DNA of 64,000 nt. Source: Robertmurraya sp. FSL R5-0851 (GTDB lineage Bacteria > Bacillota > Bacilli > Bacillales > Cytobacillaceae). The stretch is from the NCBI RefSeq assembly GCF_038002965.1, contig NZ_JBBOOE010000001.1, positions 4,631,001-4,695,000 of the forward strand, written 5' to 3'. The position numbers were made by a program, and so were the translations under genes. The notes beneath the pieces are model-generated. The model saw only the letters and a list, made by a program, of their open reading frames with translations. It was not told the DNA's origin and searched no databases. Shown piece by piece: positions 26,195 to 35,282 of the stretch. The first letter of the stretch is position 1, and each line of letters starts with the position of its first letter.

Positions 26195-27866
26195 TGTATT
26201 TATACACCACTGCCTCGTATGGACGAAGCTTGATCGAACTCACATCCGGCTCCTCTGGTTGCTCGTAATTGCTAATTAATACTTCTACATCACGACAGAT
26301 CATATCTTCTGGAAGCTTGAACTCCGGTCGATGGTCAGAGAAATTCAGGATAACCAATAGCTTTTCTTTCTTAAGCGTTCTCGTATAGGCATAGATTTGT
26401 TCATGATCATCAAGAAGGACATCATATGCCCCATACAAGATGACCTCATTCTCTTTTCTTAACTTGATTAGTTTTTTATAGTAATGGAAAATCGAATCTG
26501 GATCTGCCACTGCTTGTTCGACATTCACTTCTTTGTAATTTGAGTTTACCGCAATCCATGGCGTTCCAGTTGTAAAACCAGCATTCTCACTAGCATTCCA
26601 CTGTACGGGAGTTCGTGCATTGTCCCGCCCTTTTACATAGATTGATTCCATCACTTTCGCTTCATCTTCGTTGTTTTCTTTGACCTTTTCCTTGTACATA
26701 TTCAATGTTTCAATATCTTTATACTCCTCAATGGAGTCAAATTTGACATTCGTCATGCCAATTTCCTCACCTTGATAAATATATGGCGTTCCTTGTAACG
26801 TGTGAAGGAAAGTCGCAAGCATTTTTGCTGATTCTACACGATACTTCCCGTCATTCCCAAATCGCGAAACCATACGAGGCTGGTCATGATTGTTTAAGTA
26901 CAAGCTATTCCAACCTTCGCCTTCAAGCCCCTTTTGCCATTTGGTAAAATTGTCTCTCAAGTCTTTTAGCTTCAGCGGACGCAAATCCCATTTCCCACCG
27001 GGGCCTGAATCAAGATCCATATGCTCAAATTGGAATACCATATTCAGCTCGTTTCGATCGGAACCGGTATAAAGCTTTGCCTGCTCCACATCTACACCTG
27101 GCGTCTCACCTACCGTAACGACCCCTCTTGAAAGCACCTCTTTATTCATTTCTTGTAAGTACTCATGTATTTTAGGTCCATTAAAGAAATACTCTGCACC
27201 TGACGCATACTTTTTCCCTTCCATATTCCGCGCATCCTGGTATCCTGCCTTAGAAATTAGATTGATTACATCCATTCGGAAGCCATCCACACCCTTGTCA
27301 ATCCACCAATTCATCATATCGTATACTTCTTTACGGAGCTTTGCGTTTTCCCAATTCAAATCAGGTTGTTTCTTGCTAAAAAGATGGAGAAAGTATTCAT
27401 CGGTCGTTTCATCATATTCCCATGCCGAACCGCTAAAGAATGATTCCCAGTTCGTAGGCTCTTTGCCATCCTTTCCCTTACGCCAAATATAATAATTTCG
27501 GTATGGGTTGTCCTTTGACTTTTTCGCTTCCAGAAACCAGTGGTGCTCATCTGATGAATGGTTTACTACTAGGTCCATCATGAGCTTCATTTCCCGATCA
27601 TGCATCTCCTGAATCAAATGTTCCCAATCTGCCATTGTTCCAAACTCATCCATAATATCTTGATAATCGCTCACATCATATCCATTATCATCGTTTGGTG
27701 ACTTATATACAGGAGACAACCAAATGATATCAACACCGAGCTCCTTTAAATAATCAAGTTTTTCAACAATCCCTTGAAGGTCACCTACTCCATCACCATT
27801 GCTATCCTTAAAGCTTCGCGGATAGATTTGATAAACAACACTTTCTTTCCACCATGATTGGTCCAT
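26190..27866 (-). CDS. GH13 oligo-1,6-glucosidase, predicted alpha-1,6 preference
   Basis: About 558 residues, cytoplasmic. Catalytic regions: DLVVNHSSDEH near 98, GFRMDVINLI near 195 (nucleophile Asp), TVGETPGV near 253 (acid Glu) and NNHDQPR near 326. Val follows the nucleophile, the residue that marks alpha-1,6-specific oligo-1,6-glucosidases. It is a paralogue of the gene at 15583-17247. The ATG at 27866 lies after AGGAGATATACAT; the frame's first ATG lies before this ribosome site. Confidence 0.9.
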   Translation of the reverse strand: MDQSWWKESVVYQIYPRSFKDSNGDGVGDLQGIVEKLDYLKELGVDIIWLSPVYKSPNDDNGYDVSDYQDIMDEFGTMADWEHLIQEMHDREMKLMMDLVVNHSSDEHHWFLEAKKSKDNPYRNYYIWRKGKDGKEPTNWESFFSGSAWEYDETTDEYFLHLFSKKQPDLNWENAKLRKEVYDMMNWWIDKGVDGFRMDVINLISKAGYQDARNMEGKKYASGAEYFFNGPKIHEYLQEMNKEVLSRGVVTVGETPGVDVEQAKLYTGSDRNELNMVFQFEHMDLDSGPGGKWDLRPLKLKDLRDNFTKWQKGLEGEGWNSLYLNNHDQPRMVSRFGNDGKYRVESAKMLATFLHTLQGTPYIYQGEEIGMTNVKFDSIEEYKDIETLNMYKEKVKENNEDEAKVMESIYVKGRDNARTPVQWNASENAGFTTGTPWIAVNSNYKEVNVEQAVADPDSIFHYYKKLIKLRKENEVILYGAYDVLLDDHEQIYAYTRTLKKEKLLVILNFSDHRPEFKLPEDMICRDVEVLISNYEQPEEPDVSSIKLRPYEAVVYKYR

Positions 27867-27903
27867 ATGTATATCTCCTCTCATATGCACAAGGGGGGTT
27901 TGT

Positions 27904-27915
27904 GCAAACGTTTGC
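27904..27915. promoter_or_regulatory. Perfect LacI-family/CcpA-like operator upstream of the second alpha-glucosidase
   Basis: GCAAACGTTTGC is a perfect 12-bp palindrome, 38 bp before the start codon and so at or near the promoter. It is the textbook core of LacI/GalR-family operators and the companion of the site at 17303-17314. Confidence 0.7.
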
Positions 27916-27947
27916 TTTATACTAGGATAGCATTAAATGGTTCGAAA

Positions 27948-27984
27948 AAAAATAACCTTTCACATGAAAGAAAGGCTATTTTTT
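27948..27984. terminator. Intrinsic terminator after the acyl-CoA dehydrogenase gene
   Basis: AATAGCCTTTC/GAAAGGTTATT stem (minus strand) followed by a run of eight Ts, eight bases past the stop codon at 27992. Confidence 0.85.
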
Positions 27985-27991
27985 GACAGAT

Positions 27992-29158
27992 CTATTTCTC
28001 CTTACTCGCTCTTTGTGCGAGCATCGACACAACCGCATCATCCATTGGCGGATTATGGAGGCCCGCTCGTACATCTCGGTAATATCTTTGAAGGGGATTT
28101 TTATGATAAAGACTTTGCGCTCCTACAATGCGCATGGCTTTGTCAACAACCTCCATGGCTGTATTGGTGACCACATGTTTCACAGCTGCAAGCTCCGCAT
28201 GTAGCTCATAGCGATGTTCAACATCTTGATCCCATCTTTCCGCTACGGAATAAAGAAAGGTTCTTGCACTCATTAACTTCAGTTCCATTTCCCCGATAAG
28301 CTGACGAATATTAGGAAGCTCACTAATAGGACCTTTGATAGAGTTAGGTTTGTAATGGTTTGCATAATTCACGGCATAATTTCTTGCTGCCAAGGCGATT
28401 CCCATATAACAGGCTGGTATATGCAGAAGCCAACCATTTGCCTTTTTCTTAGATTCCTGATCAAGAACTTGTACAAGTGCATCGTGAGGAACTCTCACAT
28501 TTTGTAAAAGAATGTCATGACTTCCTGTTCCACGCATCGCCATGGTGTCCCATGTTTCGACGATTTCCAACCCTTTTGTTTCACGTGGAACAATAAACTG
28601 AGCAATTTCGCCATTTTTCTCCACCGCTGCAACGACAATAAAATAATCCAATACAGGAGACATGGTCGTAAATGTTTTGCGGCCGTTCAATACCCAATGC
28701 TCCCCTTCTTGTACGGCAAGAGTTTGCGGTCTACCTCCTCTTGTTGGACTCCCTGTTGCTGCCTCAGAAACCGCACTGTTTAATAAGGCTCCATTATGAA
28801 CGATGTCTTTTGCGATTTCCTCAAAAGCACCCTTTTTCCATAACTTCTTTTCAGCAGTGTCCATGACAATTCCTAGATGCCAGCCAATAGAGAGAGCAGT
28901 CGAAGCATCTCCTTGGGCGAGTCTTTCCTGTAGAAGAACCAGCTCATAAAGTGAAATTCCTTTACCACCCCATTCTTCTGGAACAGAAAGCTTTGAGTAG
29001 CCACTTTTCTTTAGCTCCTCGATATTTTCATAGGGAAAACTCCCTTCCCGGTCGTGTTGTTCTGAGCGTTCTTTAAAGGAATCTGCTAGCTTGCTCACCA
29101 TGTGATAGAGCTCTTTGTGACGGTTTGTTTTTAGAAAATACTGCTTATGATAACCCAT
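27992..29158 (-). CDS. Acyl-CoA dehydrogenase family protein (YdbM-like)
   Basis: 388 residues. The N-terminal helical domain contains SVPEEWGGKGISLYELVLLQERLAQGD, the middle beta domain WVLNGRKTFTTM and WDTMAMRGTGSHDI, and the C-terminal helical domain AMRIVGAQSLYHKNPLQRYYRD. These are diagnostic of FAD-dependent acyl-CoA dehydrogenases, and the sequence resembles Bacillus subtilis YdbM. The CoA substrate cannot be predicted. Single gene with a good ribosome site. Confidence 0.85.
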   Translation of the reverse strand: MGYHKQYFLKTNRHKELYHMVSKLADSFKERSEQHDREGSFPYENIEELKKSGYSKLSVPEEWGGKGISLYELVLLQERLAQGDASTALSIGWHLGIVMDTAEKKLWKKGAFEEIAKDIVHNGALLNSAVSEAATGSPTRGGRPQTLAVQEGEHWVLNGRKTFTTMSPVLDYFIVVAAVEKNGEIAQFIVPRETKGLEIVETWDTMAMRGTGSHDILLQNVRVPHDALVQVLDQESKKKANGWLLHIPACYMGIALAARNYAVNYANHYKPNSIKGPISELPNIRQLIGEMELKLMSARTFLYSVAERWDQDVEHRYELHAELAAVKHVVTNTAMEVVDKAMRIVGAQSLYHKNPLQRYYRDVRAGLHNPPMDDAVVSMLAQRASKEK

Positions 29159-29245
29159 TATTAAGACTCCCTTCCTTGCCTATTGGTTTAAGAGTTCAAC
29201 TCATCTTATCTTTATATACAAGTATAACGGTACAGCTCTTTCATT

Positions 29246-29281
29246 GTAAAAAAAGAACCCCTTAGAATCTAAGAGGTTTGG
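29246..29281 (-). terminator. Intrinsic terminator after the frameshifted membrane gene
   Basis: AACCTCTTAGA and TCTAAGGGGTT form the stem on the minus strand, followed by CTTTTTTT. Confidence 0.8.
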
Positions 29282-29321
29282 TGAACATTTTAGTTAATAG
29301 GAGGTAAAATTTGATGACTTG

Positions 29322-30226
29322 TTAACTAACAAATGAAATAATCATAACTCCTACGATCGCTACGATGGACATATGCATTCCATTTGCTCGCAACCCAACC
29401 TGAACACCAGAAATCCCTGCAAATCGGCTAACCATTAAATTTAAGCCAGAGAACGGACTAAGCGACGTGGACATCGCCCATGTGAGTAACAATAATAAGG
29501 CTAGAGAAATACTCGTTATTCCACGCTCAGCCGGCTGTAGCTGCATAGCCAGTGCACCCACAACAGCAATCTGGTGAATTCCCATATAGGTGAGGACAAG
29601 TACGATCACAATAACTGCTAATGCAAAGAGGACAGAACCATTCCATATCCGATGTACTGGGTGAACGGAACATGTAAATAATGAAGCACTAAAGAAACCG
29701 ATGCAAAATACGGCGACCAAAAAATAGCGGTCGTAAAGCCCACGAGATAGCTTTTCGCTGACATCATCGATGGAAGCTTTAACTCATCTAAAAATTCATT
29801 GATAATCCGAACCGAACCAAGATTTAAGACCGGGCTTAATAAAAACAAAGTACCCGTAATTCCGGCATAAAGTTTCCTTGGCTGCTGCATCAGCTTTTTT
29901 AGAAGCAGAGCTACTGCCTCAAAGTAGCCTCCAAACCGTAAGGGTATGGACAATAATGGGGCTAATGTAATTAAACAAAGAAGAGGTAAAATCAGAAACA
30001 GACCATCACTTATTCCTTCGACACCTGTCCCCTTCCCTATTTCAAGGGCAATTCCAAATCCCATCATAAAAAAGCCAAGAAGCCTTGGTAGAGGATCTGC
30101 TTTCGGAGCACTTCCGACAAACGCAATTAAAGCTAGAGCCACCACCACATACCGAAGCCAGTTAAGCTCTACAAAATATTGAATCAAATACAGGCCACAC
30201 ATCGCTAAAATAAGGTAGCTTCGCAT
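29322..30226 (-). pseudogene. Multi-pass membrane protein broken by a one-base frameshift
   Basis: The first frame starts at 30226 (AGGAGA upstream) and gives 202 residues of mostly hydrophobic helices, ending soon after YIGYGMVL. Shifting frame near 29630-29640 restores a further stretch (LFALAVIVIVLVLTYMG and onward) to the stop at 29322. The span is 3n+2, so one base seems missing; the restored protein would be about 301 residues with roughly nine helices. It looks like a transporter, but I do not recognise the family. Confidence 0.65.
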
Positions 30227-30326
30227 TGGGCAACTTCTCCTAATGAACTAGTAATCTTATTGTTTTATCGTACTCCTATCATTTGATAGATTCAATCGGT
30301 TCTTCTAGAAAAGGAGAGAAATTAAA

Positions 30327-30434
30327 GTGAATGAAACCCTACATCCCACCATCCGCTTGAAAACAGGCAAACAATTGCTGTATCCTTTAAAGGACAAAAC
30401 ACCTAAAGGATGTAAAAATAATGAGATTAAATAA
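30327..30434 (+). CDS. 35-residue leader ORF overlapping the start of rluF
   Basis: A GTG at 30327, eight bases after AAGGAGAG, opens a 35-codon basic peptide starting [15 protein letters not shown]. Its stop at 30432-30434 lies 14 bases inside rluF. The ribosome site is much stronger than the AAAGGATG in front of rluF, so the peptide could couple or restrict rluF translation. No similarity recognised; purely a sequence-context call. Confidence 0.45.
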   Translation: MNETLHPTIRLKTGKQLLYPLKDKTPKGCKNNEIK

Positions 30435-31125
30435 ATTTATTAGCGAATCGGGCTTTACTTCTAGACGCGGAGCAGACAAGCTCATTAGCGAAGGGAAAGT
30501 GACGATTAACGGACGTGTCGCGGAGCTTGGCAGTCAGGTGGAAGCGGGAGACGATGTGAGGGTGAACGGCAAATCCATCGTGGTAGCTAGAAACTATGTA
30601 TATATTGCACTGAATAAACCAGTTGGAATTACAAGTACAACGGAGCGTCATATTAAAGGAAATATTATCGATCTCGTGAACCATCCACTACGGATTTTCC
30701 ATATTGGAAGGCTCGACAAGGACTCTGATGGTTTAATTCTGCTAACAAATGACGGGGACATCGTTAATGAAATCCTTCGGTCAGAAAACAAACATGAGAA
30801 AGAGTATATTGTCACTGTAGACAGACCCATCACCAAAGAGTTTGTTGCAAAAATGTCATCTGGTGTGGAAATTCTTGATACAAAAACCCTTCCTTGTATA
30901 GTGGAGCAACAATCAAAGTACGTGTTTAAAATTATTTTAACACAGGGCTTAAACCGACAAATTCGCCGCATGTGTTCAAGCTTAGGGTACGGAATCGTTC
31001 GCCTTCAGCGTACAAGAATTATGAACATTCATCTTGGCAACCTCCCCGTCGGTCAGTGGAGAGATTTAACCAAGGAAGAAAAAAGGGAATTGTTTAAAGA
31101 TCTAAATTACGAACCGAAACAGTAA
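30421..31125 (+). CDS. rluF: 23S rRNA pseudouridine synthase RluF
   Basis: 234 residues. An N-terminal S4 RNA-binding domain ([19 protein letters not shown]) precedes the RsuA/RluB-type catalytic domain with the nucleophile in [11 protein letters not shown] near residue 97 and the later [15 protein letters not shown] block near 178. [12 protein letters not shown] and RTRIMN match RluF (U2604 in Escherichia coli numbering) rather than RsuA or RluB. Monocistronic apart from the overlapping leader ORF. Confidence 0.88.
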   Translation: MRLNKFISESGFTSRRGADKLISEGKVTINGRVAELGSQVEAGDDVRVNGKSIVVARNYVYIALNKPVGITSTTERHIKGNIIDLVNHPLRIFHIGRLDKDSDGLILLTNDGDIVNEILRSENKHEKEYIVTVDRPITKEFVAKMSSGVEILDTKTLPCIVEQQSKYVFKIILTQGLNRQIRRMCSSLGYGIVRLQRTRIMNIHLGNLPVGQWRDLTKEEKRELFKDLNYEPKQ

Positions 31126-31158
31126 AAAAGCTGAAGGAATGTCTTCAGCTTTTTCTAA
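31126..31158. terminator. Bidirectional intrinsic terminator
   Basis: AAAAAGCTGAAG pairs with CTTCAGCTTTTT around a short loop, serving rluF and the convergent polysaccharide operon. Confidence 0.9.
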
Positions 31159-32464
31159 TAATGATGGCTGGCTTACCGATCGGATAATATTCAATTTCCT
31201 CACAGTCTCGAACAGCTTCTTCCGAAAAACTGTTTCTTCCATCAAAAACGATTGGCTGTTTCATTTGAGAAATGACTTCTGATAATACGAGCTGCTTGAT
31301 TTCCTTCCACTCCGTAACGATAAAGACAGCATCTGAATCTTTTATCGCCGCTTCCACCGAGGTAGCATACGCGATTTGTTCTCCGAAAATTCCTTTAGCA
31401 TTACGCGTTGCCACCGGGTCGTATCCGATTACAGAGGCTCCTTCGTTCAATAAAGAATGAATGATGGTAATCGAGGGTGCTTCTCTCATATCATCCGTCT
31501 CCGGTTTAAAAGAAAAGCCAAGCACAGCTATTTTCTTATGCTTTAAATCTCCAAAACGATTCAAAGCCTTTTTTACAAGAAGCAGCTTCTGTCGGTTGTT
31601 AATCATCATCGTTTCTTCAATCATTGAAAAAGGTACATGATACTCTTTCGCGGCGGCTAAGAGTGCGCTAACATCCTTAGGAAAACAGGACCCACCATAA
31701 CCAATTCCACTTTGTAAAAAGGCTGCCCCTATCCGTTGATCTAGCCCCATTCCCTTAGATACATCTTCTACGTTTGCACCTACTGCCTCACACAGGTTTC
31801 CTATGTTATTTATAAAACTGATTTTCGTTGCTAAAAAGGCATTTGATTCATACTTAATCATTTCCGCACTTCTTGCATCTGTCTTGACAACACTTGCGTT
31901 GAGAGGAGCGTACATCATTTCGATTACTGCAGCTGCCTCCTTATTCTCACACCCAATCACAATGCGGTCAGGATGTAATGTATCTAGCACAGCTGAGCCT
32001 TGTCGCAAAAATTCCGGATTGGATACAACGAAGGGTGAGACTTTGTTTTGACCAAAGGCCTCCAGCAATTTTTTCACCTTTTCATTTGTGCCAACGGGAA
32101 CGGTGCTCTTTATCACAATAATTGAGCCTTTTTCGATGTAAGGAGCAGCATCTTGGATCGCCTGAAATAGATACGTTAAGTCCGCTTCCCCGCTATCTTG
32201 CTGAGGAGTACCCACTGCAACGATGATCACCTCTGACTTCTTCAAACCTTCTTGATGCGACGTAGTAAACTGCAACCGTTTGGCCACCATATTTTTAGTA
32301 AGCAATTCCTCCATTCCTGGTTCATAAATGGGAGATTTCCCTCCACGAAGAAGGTTAATTTTTTCCTCACTAGTATCAATACATATTACGTGGTGGCCGA
32401 TTTCCGCTAAACAAACGCCTGTAGATAATCCTACATAACCTGTTCCAATTACAGTTATTCTCAT
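31145..32464 (-). CDS. UDP-glucose 6-dehydrogenase (paralogue 2, YtcA-like)
   Basis: 439 residues with GTGYVGLSTGVCLAEIGHH at the start and the catalytic Cys in GIGYGGSCFPKD near residue 257. It supplies UDP-glucuronate. Last gene of a tightly coupled operon; its start overlaps the stop of the UTP-glucose-1-phosphate uridylyltransferase by four bases, so substrate synthesis and oxidation are linked. The order recalls ytdA-ytcA of the Bacillus subtilis spore-crust polysaccharide operon. Confidence 0.9.
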   Translation of the reverse strand: MRITVIGTGYVGLSTGVCLAEIGHHVICIDTSEEKINLLRGGKSPIYEPGMEELLTKNMVAKRLQFTTSHQEGLKKSEVIIVAVGTPQQDSGEADLTYLFQAIQDAAPYIEKGSIIVIKSTVPVGTNEKVKKLLEAFGQNKVSPFVVSNPEFLRQGSAVLDTLHPDRIVIGCENKEAAAVIEMMYAPLNASVVKTDARSAEMIKYESNAFLATKISFINNIGNLCEAVGANVEDVSKGMGLDQRIGAAFLQSGIGYGGSCFPKDVSALLAAAKEYHVPFSMIEETMMINNRQKLLLVKKALNRFGDLKHKKIAVLGFSFKPETDDMREAPSITIIHSLLNEGASVIGYDPVATRNAKGIFGEQIAYATSVEAAIKDSDAVFIVTEWKEIKQLVLSEVISQMKQPIVFDGRNSFSEEAVRDCEEIEYYPIGKPAIIIRKS

Positions 32465-33366
32465 ACTTCATCATTCTCTCGTTGTCGAAAATCCATATCC
32501 TCATAGATGCCTTTGATATACTCTAAAACCACTTCCCTCATATCTTCCCTTCTTAGCGCAAAATCGAGTGTTGCTTTCACAAACCCGAGTTTGTCTCCAA
32601 TATCGTAACGTGTACCCTCAAAGGAATAAGCAAATACGGCTTGCTCTTTATTCAGTTCATTAATTGCATCAGTTAACTGCAGTTCGACATTAGGAACGAT
32701 CGGTAATGACTCAAGCTTCTCAAAAATTTCCGGCCTAAAAACGTATCTTCCGATAATCGCATAGTTTGAGGGAGCATCCTCTCTCCTTGGCTTTTCGACT
32801 AATGAATCAAGTGAAAATAAATTAGGAATTCCGATGGCTCCTTTTGGTTTTACAATTCCGTATTTGCTCACCTCATCGTCGCTCACCGTTTGAACAGCTA
32901 CAACCGAGCTGTTACAGTACTCGAAAACATTCATGAGCTGCTTTAAGCAAGGCACTTCCGATTCCACAATGTCATCACCTAACATGACGGCAAACGGTTC
33001 CTGACCAATAAAGCTTTTCGCACATAAAATTGCGTGCCCCAATCCAAGAGGTTCCTTTTGCCTCACATAATAGATGGTTACTAAACTGGATAACTTGCGA
33101 ATTTCTTCTAATACCTCTAACTGGTTCTTTCGCGTTAAGGTGTCTTCGAGCTCATATGATTTATCAAAATGATCTTCAATCGAACGTTTGCCTCGTCCGA
33201 TAATAATCACAATTTCCTTAATTCCAGCTGCTACGGCCTCTTCGACAATATATTGGATCGTCGGTTTATCGACGATGGGCAGCATTTCTTTCGGCTGAGC
33301 TTTTGTTGCTGGCAAGAATCTTGTTCCTAATCCTGCAGCAGGGATAATTGCCTTTCGTACCTTCAT
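32461..33366 (-). CDS. UTP-glucose-1-phosphate uridylyltransferase (GtaB/YtdA-like)
   Basis: 301 residues. Makes UDP-glucose from UTP and glucose-1-phosphate. Nucleotide-binding motif AAGLGTRFLPATKAQPKEML (from about residue 10), VEKPRREDAPSNYAIIGRY near 190. GtaB is the housekeeping enzyme; the setting with UDP-glucose dehydrogenase and a GT4 enzyme suggests the dedicated YtdA-type copy. Overlaps both neighbours by four bases. Confidence 0.92.
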   Translation of the reverse strand: MKVRKAIIPAAGLGTRFLPATKAQPKEMLPIVDKPTIQYIVEEAVAAGIKEIVIIIGRGKRSIEDHFDKSYELEDTLTRKNQLEVLEEIRKLSSLVTIYYVRQKEPLGLGHAILCAKSFIGQEPFAVMLGDDIVESEVPCLKQLMNVFEYCNSSVVAVQTVSDDEVSKYGIVKPKGAIGIPNLFSLDSLVEKPRREDAPSNYAIIGRYVFRPEIFEKLESLPIVPNVELQLTDAINELNKEQAVFAYSFEGTRYDIGDKLGFVKATLDFALRREDMREVVLEYIKGIYEDMDFRQRENDEV

Positions 33367-34160
33367 CCTTCTCCCTCCCCTCTATTGCTTTCTGCTGAAA
33401 GAAACGGGAGGAACTCTCTTGCCATGAATTTCTTTAAACTTCGAGGAAGCATCTTCTTACGGCGCCTGATTAAATACTGAGAAAGTATTTTTTTCTCTTC
33501 CGCGCTAACTTGCCAATCATCTGGGATGATGCTGACAATTTCCTCAATTAGAAAGTTAGGGATGGTTTGAATCACTTTTAACGCTTCATAAAAGTCCGAT
33601 TCTCCTCCTACAAATTGGGCCATTAACCGGTGAGTTGCACTTTTTAATATTTTCACAGGAAGATCTTCAACTTGTTCTCCTGTCCAGTTATAAGAACCAA
33701 AGCATTCTGCATGGTCAATGATCCATAGATAATACGCCTCATGGCCCGCTTCTTTTAGTAAAATATTTTTCTTCGTTCGATCGCGGTTTGATAACCAATA
33801 ATCAAATAAAATAATTGAAGCTAGCTGTTGCTCGTTTACGATTTTCTTAATTTGAGAGACTTCGTGTCCATTGTAACAATCCGGAATATATCGCGAAGCA
33901 AACTGATAGCGACTTTCACTTTTGATAAAATCAGGAATTTCATTGGAGAATTCAGATGGCATTTCTATAATTTGAGCGTGTGGAATGGGCAGTTGTAAGT
34001 ATCTAGCTAGGCAGTATGCTACCCATTCATTTGGCAATGATTTTTCGAACCCAGGTATGAAATACTTCACAGCATATTCATGTCCATCGTCAAACTTAAT
34101 TAAGTGAGTGTTTGATTTTCCTTCTAACCTCTTTACGTATGAAACTGGCTTAATCATCAT
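33363..34160 (-). CDS. HipA-family kinase-like protein (HipA_2 type)
   Basis: 265 residues. A lysine in KFDDGHEYAVKYF near 30 could bind ATP, DYWLSNRDRTKKNILL near 130 looks like a catalytic loop, and IDHAECF near 151 like the metal-binding aspartate. This is the short HipA-like fold without the HipB-linked N-terminal part, and no antitoxin gene is present. It lies between a glycosyltransferase and a sugar nucleotidyltransferase, overlapping both, which argues for a role in the polysaccharide pathway or spore coat rather than persistence. Confidence 0.72.
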   Translation of the reverse strand: MMIKPVSYVKRLEGKSNTHLIKFDDGHEYAVKYFIPGFEKSLPNEWVAYCLARYLQLPIPHAQIIEMPSEFSNEIPDFIKSESRYQFASRYIPDCYNGHEVSQIKKIVNEQQLASIILFDYWLSNRDRTKKNILLKEAGHEAYYLWIIDHAECFGSYNWTGEQVEDLPVKILKSATHRLMAQFVGGESDFYEALKVIQTIPNFLIEEIVSIIPDDWQVSAEEKKILSQYLIRRRKKMLPRSLKKFMAREFLPFLSAESNRGEGEG

Positions 34161-35271
34161 CCACCTTCACCACACCGTCTCTACCTGTTTCTTTTCGCAT
34201 GATTTCTAGTAAAAATTGAACATATTTCTCGGCCACTCGGTGAATATGGAAGTTCTCAAGTGTGTGCATGATCGCCGCCTCAGACATCTCTTTCTGTACT
34301 TCAGGCTGGTCGATAATGAAATATAGCTTCTTAATTGCCTCATCGACATTCATTCCGTGAAATAGTTTCCCTGTTTCTCCATCTTTCACAATTTCTGTGA
34401 CGGGCATCATTCGAGAGGCTACCACTGGAACTCCACAAATCATGGATTCCACAAAAGTATTTCCAAATGACTCTGTCTTTGTAGTCGCGATTGTACAGCC
34501 ACCCGATTGACGAATTTTTGCATACACATGTGGCATTTGCTGATAAGGAATGACCGGAAACCACTTAATGATGTCAGTTAATCCTTCTTCTTTCCACACT
34601 GCAGCAAACTCTTCTCTCTGCACACTTTGTGCTCCACCAATGACCCAGAATTCAATATCACTGCGTTCCTGTTTAACTCTTTTAGCGATTTCCACCAGCA
34701 TCGGCCAATTCTTCCTTTTATCTAATCGACCAATCCAACCGATGACCTTTTTATCCTTTGGCAGGATAGGCACTGCATCATAATCGATTTCTTCTTCATT
34801 AAGTGCGTAATAATAAGCTGGGTCGATTCCGTTATAAATCACCTCGATTGGAATCCCTTCAATAAGAATGGACACAAGCCTTTTTTGGTAATGGGAGGGA
34901 ACAATGATGGCTACTGGTTCAATGCCGTGAAAATTTTTGATATGAGGAGTAAGTTTAATCAGTTCTGGGGTACGTGCTTCGACTATTACTGGTCCGTTAT
35001 AATTGGCCATTTGCAGCCACTTAAAGGCATCCTTTGTATCAACAACAATGACTGCGTCATATTGATTATCTTGGATAATTTTCACTATTTCGTCTTTGTC
35101 CTTCGTCAAGTAAACAGGAGCTACATCTTCCATAATATGCATCCCACCGTGATCTGTCGTATACAGAAACTCGGTTTCTATGCCATATTTTTTAAAATAT
35201 ATCGCCCGATTACGCCACCCAGCATTCACCCCTCCAACCGTGAGTAGACGCCAGATTACTAATATTTTCAT
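34150..35271 (-). CDS. Glycosyltransferase family 4 (YtcC/CotSA-like)
   Basis: 373 residues of the GT-B fold. The N-terminal acceptor domain opens KILVIWRLLTVGGVN; the nucleotide-sugar domain has GWIGRLDKRKNW near 194 and the E-x7-E motif in TESFGNTFVESMICGVPVVAS near 279, as expected for a retaining GT4 enzyme. Donor and acceptor are unknown; co-transcribed UDP-glucuronate genes suggest a possible donor. Clear AAGGAGA before the ATG. Confidence 0.85.
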   Translation of the reverse strand: MKILVIWRLLTVGGVNAGWRNRAIYFKKYGIETEFLYTTDHGGMHIMEDVAPVYLTKDKDEIVKIIQDNQYDAVIVVDTKDAFKWLQMANYNGPVIVEARTPELIKLTPHIKNFHGIEPVAIIVPSHYQKRLVSILIEGIPIEVIYNGIDPAYYYALNEEEIDYDAVPILPKDKKVIGWIGRLDKRKNWPMLVEIAKRVKQERSDIEFWVIGGAQSVQREEFAAVWKEEGLTDIIKWFPVIPYQQMPHVYAKIRQSGGCTIATTKTESFGNTFVESMICGVPVVASRMMPVTEIVKDGETGKLFHGMNVDEAIKKLYFIIDQPEVQKEMSEAAIMHTLENFHIHRVAEKYVQFLLEIMRKETGRDGVVKVDDD

Positions 35272-35282
35272 TATAACTCTCC

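Noticed and set aside
33363..34160. HipAB-type toxin-antitoxin module
   Set aside because: No HipB-like antitoxin gene adjoins it and it is embedded in a polysaccharide operon.
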